Shown one piece after another: positions 61,886 through 64,000 of a stretch of 64,000 bases of DNA; positions within the stretch are counted from its first letter, which is position 1, and each line of letters starts with the position of its first letter. The notes under the pieces were generated by a model. It searched no databases. It was given only the letters and a program-made list of their open reading frames with translations, and was not told the DNA's origin. Position numbers and translations under genes: made by a program. Origin of the DNA: Brevundimonas subvibrioides (GTDB taxonomy: Bacteria > Pseudomonadota > Alphaproteobacteria > Caulobacterales > Caulobacteraceae); assembly GCA_002280475.1 (NCBI GenBank), contig NCEB01000021.1:24533-88532 (forward strand), given 5' to 3'.

Positions 61886-63919
61886 CTATTCGGCCGCGAA
61901 CGCATAGGCGTCGTCGTTCGGCGGGGCCTGGGTTTCATCGTCACCACCCTCGCCCGTCTCCCGCGCCTCGGCAGGGACAGCAGCCTGCGTCCGCAACACC
62001 GATGGCAGCCAGCCCTTGCTCTCCACCAGCCGTTCCGCCGCCTCGGCCATGTCCGGCTTCTTGAACCCGGCGATCCGGCCCGCTTCCTCCGGATTCACGG
62101 CCTCGCTCACCGCCTCCAGCACCCGCGCCTTGGCCACGCGGGTAAAGTAGCTGGTCGCCGTCGCCGTCCACGTCCCGGCCATGTCCAGCCCGACCGCCGT
62201 CGCCAGCGTCTCGGCCTGCGCCAAGGCGCCGGGCCGCCGGTCGTGCGGATCGCGCACGGCGTAGAGGCCGACCCCGGCGCAGCAGGCCATCAGGTCGAGT
62301 TGCTCCGAAGGCGGCAAGGCGGCCACCACGCCCCAGAGGTCTTCCGGGCGCTCGGGCAGGCGCGCGCCCCACGCCTCGCACCGGTCGCTGACCCGGCGTC
62401 CGGCGGGGCCATCGTCCACCCCCGGCGCCAGCCGCTCCAGCCCGGTCGTCGTCAACCGAAGCTGCAACGGCGTCCAGACGCCGTAGCCCGGATAGAAGAC
62501 CTGTAGAGCGAGCGCGTGAACCACCGTCGCCAGCGCCGCATTCACATCGGCCTGCACCGCGTCTCGCAGCCCCATGGTCTTGTGAGCGGTCAGGTCGATC
62601 AGCAGACGATCCGACAAGGCCGAGAGCGCCTCTTCCTCGGCGGCCTCCGCCTCCGAGCCCGGCAAATTGTCCGCACTCTCGTCAGCGGCCTCGTCCTCCT
62701 GCCACGGCGACGGCGGATCGGCGGGCACGTCCTCGACGCGGACCAGTCCGCGCTCGAACCGGGCGAGGCCGTCATGACCCAGCGTCACCACGACCCCGGC
62801 CCGCGCCCTGGCCTCGTCGGTATAGGCGAAGTCCGGGCCGAAGGCCTGCAAGGCCTTGTCGATCTCCTCCAGCCGGGCGTCCACCTCGAGCGGCAACATC
62901 TCCGCCGCGTCGGTCTCGGAAACGAGCCGGTCGTATTCCTCGGACAGGGCCGCGATCCCGGCGGCGTCCGCTTCCGACCGTTCGACCGCCACCGGATACA
63001 CCCGCCCGAACGCCGACACGTCGGGATAGTCGAGACTGGCCTCGGCCCATTTCCAGCCCTCGCGCTCGCGCGCCTCGTCGGCCAGCCCGGCCAGCTTGTC
63101 GCCGACCAGCCGGTTCAGCAGGACCACGTCCTCCAGCCAGCCGCCGCCATCCTCGGTGAACAGGTCGCGCAGGACCGCGCCGCCTTCGCCCTCATAGGCC
63201 TCGACGCCCACGAAGCGGACGCGCCGGTCATCGACCCGGACCTTGGCCTCGGTCATGGCGCGGCGGATGGCGTAGGCCGGGGTATGGGGTCCGACCTGCT
63301 CGAACACCTGCCGCTGACGCTCCCGGTCCTCGCTGACGCAGAAGGCGGTCAGCTGGTCGAGCGCCAAGGCGCCCTCCCGATAGGCCGCCATCAGTTCCGA
63401 CGCCGCCGACCCGAGCCGCAGCCGCTGGCGCACGACGTGGGCCGACACCCCGAACCGGGCGCCGATATCTTCGGGTCCATAGCCCTTCTCGTCCGCGAGG
63501 CGCTGGAAGGCCTCGAACTGGTCGGCGGGATGCATGGCCTCGCGGGTCATGTTCTCGTCGAGGCTGATCTCATGGGCGTCGTTCTCGGCGTCCACGATGA
63601 CCCGCACCGGATGGGTGCGCTTGATCGCCTTGCGCTTCGCCAGCAGCCGCAGCCCCTGCCGCCGCCCCTCGCCGATGGTGACGAGATAGTTTCCCGTCGG
63701 GGCGCCCTCCCCGTCCCGCTCGACCTCGACCACGGGCGGCTGCAACACCCCCTTGGCCTTGATGGAGGCCGCGAAGGCCTCGATGGTCGCCGGGCTGTGC
63801 GGGGTCTTTCGCGCATTCTTCGGCGAGGCCTTGAGCCGGTTCAACGGCACGATCAGTTCCGCGCCGTGCTGCGGCGCGGTCGCCTCGGTCGCGACGGTTT
63901 CGATGGATTGAGCAGTCAT
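61886..63919 (-). CDS. ParB/RepB/Spo0J-family protein (677 aa)
   Basis: A ParB-type N-terminal CTPase domain (about residues 20-130: IVPLNRLKASPKNARKTP, IGEGRRQGLRLLA, DENMTREAMHPADQFEAF) is followed by a KorB-like HTH (GYGPEDIGARFGVSAHVVRQRLRLG). Then comes a long C-terminal region with an acidic stretch (about 415-455). Classical ParB is near 300 aa; this long form is usual on alphaproteobacterial mobile elements beside ArdC and DUF736. No parA gene is in the window. The ATG at 63919 has AGGAGG 5 bases upstream, better than the open upstream extension. Confidence 0.87.
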   Translation of the reverse strand: MTAQSIETVATEATAPQHGAELIVPLNRLKASPKNARKTPHSPATIEAFAASIKAKGVLQPPVVEVERDGEGAPTGNYLVTIGEGRRQGLRLLAKRKAIKRTHPVRVIVDAENDAHEISLDENMTREAMHPADQFEAFQRLADEKGYGPEDIGARFGVSAHVVRQRLRLGSAASELMAAYREGALALDQLTAFCVSEDRERQRQVFEQVGPHTPAYAIRRAMTEAKVRVDDRRVRFVGVEAYEGEGGAVLRDLFTEDGGGWLEDVVLLNRLVGDKLAGLADEAREREGWKWAEASLDYPDVSAFGRVYPVAVERSEADAAGIAALSEEYDRLVSETDAAEMLPLEVDARLEEIDKALQAFGPDFAYTDEARARAGVVVTLGHDGLARFERGLVRVEDVPADPPSPWQEDEAADESADNLPGSEAEAAEEEALSALSDRLLIDLTAHKTMGLRDAVQADVNAALATVVHALALQVFYPGYGVWTPLQLRLTTTGLERLAPGVDDGPAGRRVSDRCEAWGARLPERPEDLWGVVAALPPSEQLDLMACCAGVGLYAVRDPHDRRPGALAQAETLATAVGLDMAGTWTATATSYFTRVAKARVLEAVSEAVNPEEAGRIAGFKKPDMAEAAERLVESKGWLPSVLRTQAAVPAEARETGEGGDDETQAPPNDDAYAFAAE

Positions 63920-64000
63920 GTCTGCCTCCTTTGGGCATGGGTTGCAGGCACGCGAACTGCGCGCCTGAAACCCTGCCCGTCGGCGAGACCGGGGTAGCAA

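Overview
The window is very GC-rich, densely coded DNA from an alphaproteobacterium. A cbb3-type oxidase operon, a lasso peptide cluster of the isopeptidase/FecI-FecR/TonB-receptor kind, a VirB/VirD4 transfer system and a ParB-ArdC-DUF736 mobile-element set together suggest Caulobacterales or Sphingomonadales, possibly Brevundimonas-like. The host assignment is inference. No rRNA, tRNA or CRISPR array was recognised.

Layout. (1) 1-7692, plus strand: the 3' end of an outer-membrane alginate-export-type porin, then a tightly overlapping respiratory operon with CcoN-like and CcoO-like subunits, a triheme cytochrome c, a TsdA-like diheme cytochrome c and a CcoI/FixI-type copper P-ATPase. (2) 7759-7968: a small LuxR-type HTH gene that looks frameshifted. 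(3) 8472-18895: a complete lasso peptide locus. The plus strand carries an ECF sigma factor, FecR, a TonB receptor with an STN signalling domain, and a lasso isopeptidase. The minus strand, converging on it, carries a GntR regulator, three small precursor genes, the B protein (RRE plus protease) and the C cyclase. The third precursor (17705-17827) is hidden by an alternative upstream start of gene B. (4) 19132-31935: two regulators and a VirB1-VirB11/VirD4 conjugative secretion operon. (5) 32008-39423: cargo and mobilisation genes: a SRAP protein, a three-gene AbiE-type toxin-antitoxin unit with a palindromic operator, a relaxase, MobC and an IncP-like nic sequence (oriT), a DUF4238 protein, a shortened ArdC and DUF736.

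(6) 39857-46697: membrane and ion-stress genes (a four-repeat membrane protein, a methyltransferase, ChrA, a FluC fluoride channel, a truncated cation-diffusion transporter), an MNT/HEPN pair and a response regulator. (7) 46867-47366: a hexanucleotide microsatellite and an IS110 remnant. (8) 61462-47670, minus strand: an eight-gene run that looks like one defence operon: ShosA (DprA-like), ShosT (phosphoribosyltransferase), a large DrmE-like protein, DrmA helicase, DrmB, an N6-adenine methyltransferase, a PIN nuclease and a HEPN-like protein. No DISARM DrmC phospholipase-D nuclease is present. (9) 61886-63919: a long ParB-family protein followed by a strong terminator.

How it works together. 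Regions 4, 5 and 9 form the transfer and maintenance backbone of a conjugative plasmid or integrative element. Region 8 and the AbiE and MNT/HEPN units are its defence cargo. The lasso locus looks like a closed circuit: peptides are made by A/B/C, re-imported by the TonB receptor, sensed through FecR and the sigma factor, and linearised by the isopeptidase. The most notable items are the three-precursor lasso operon and the composite ShosTA-DISARM-like-PIN-HEPN operon.
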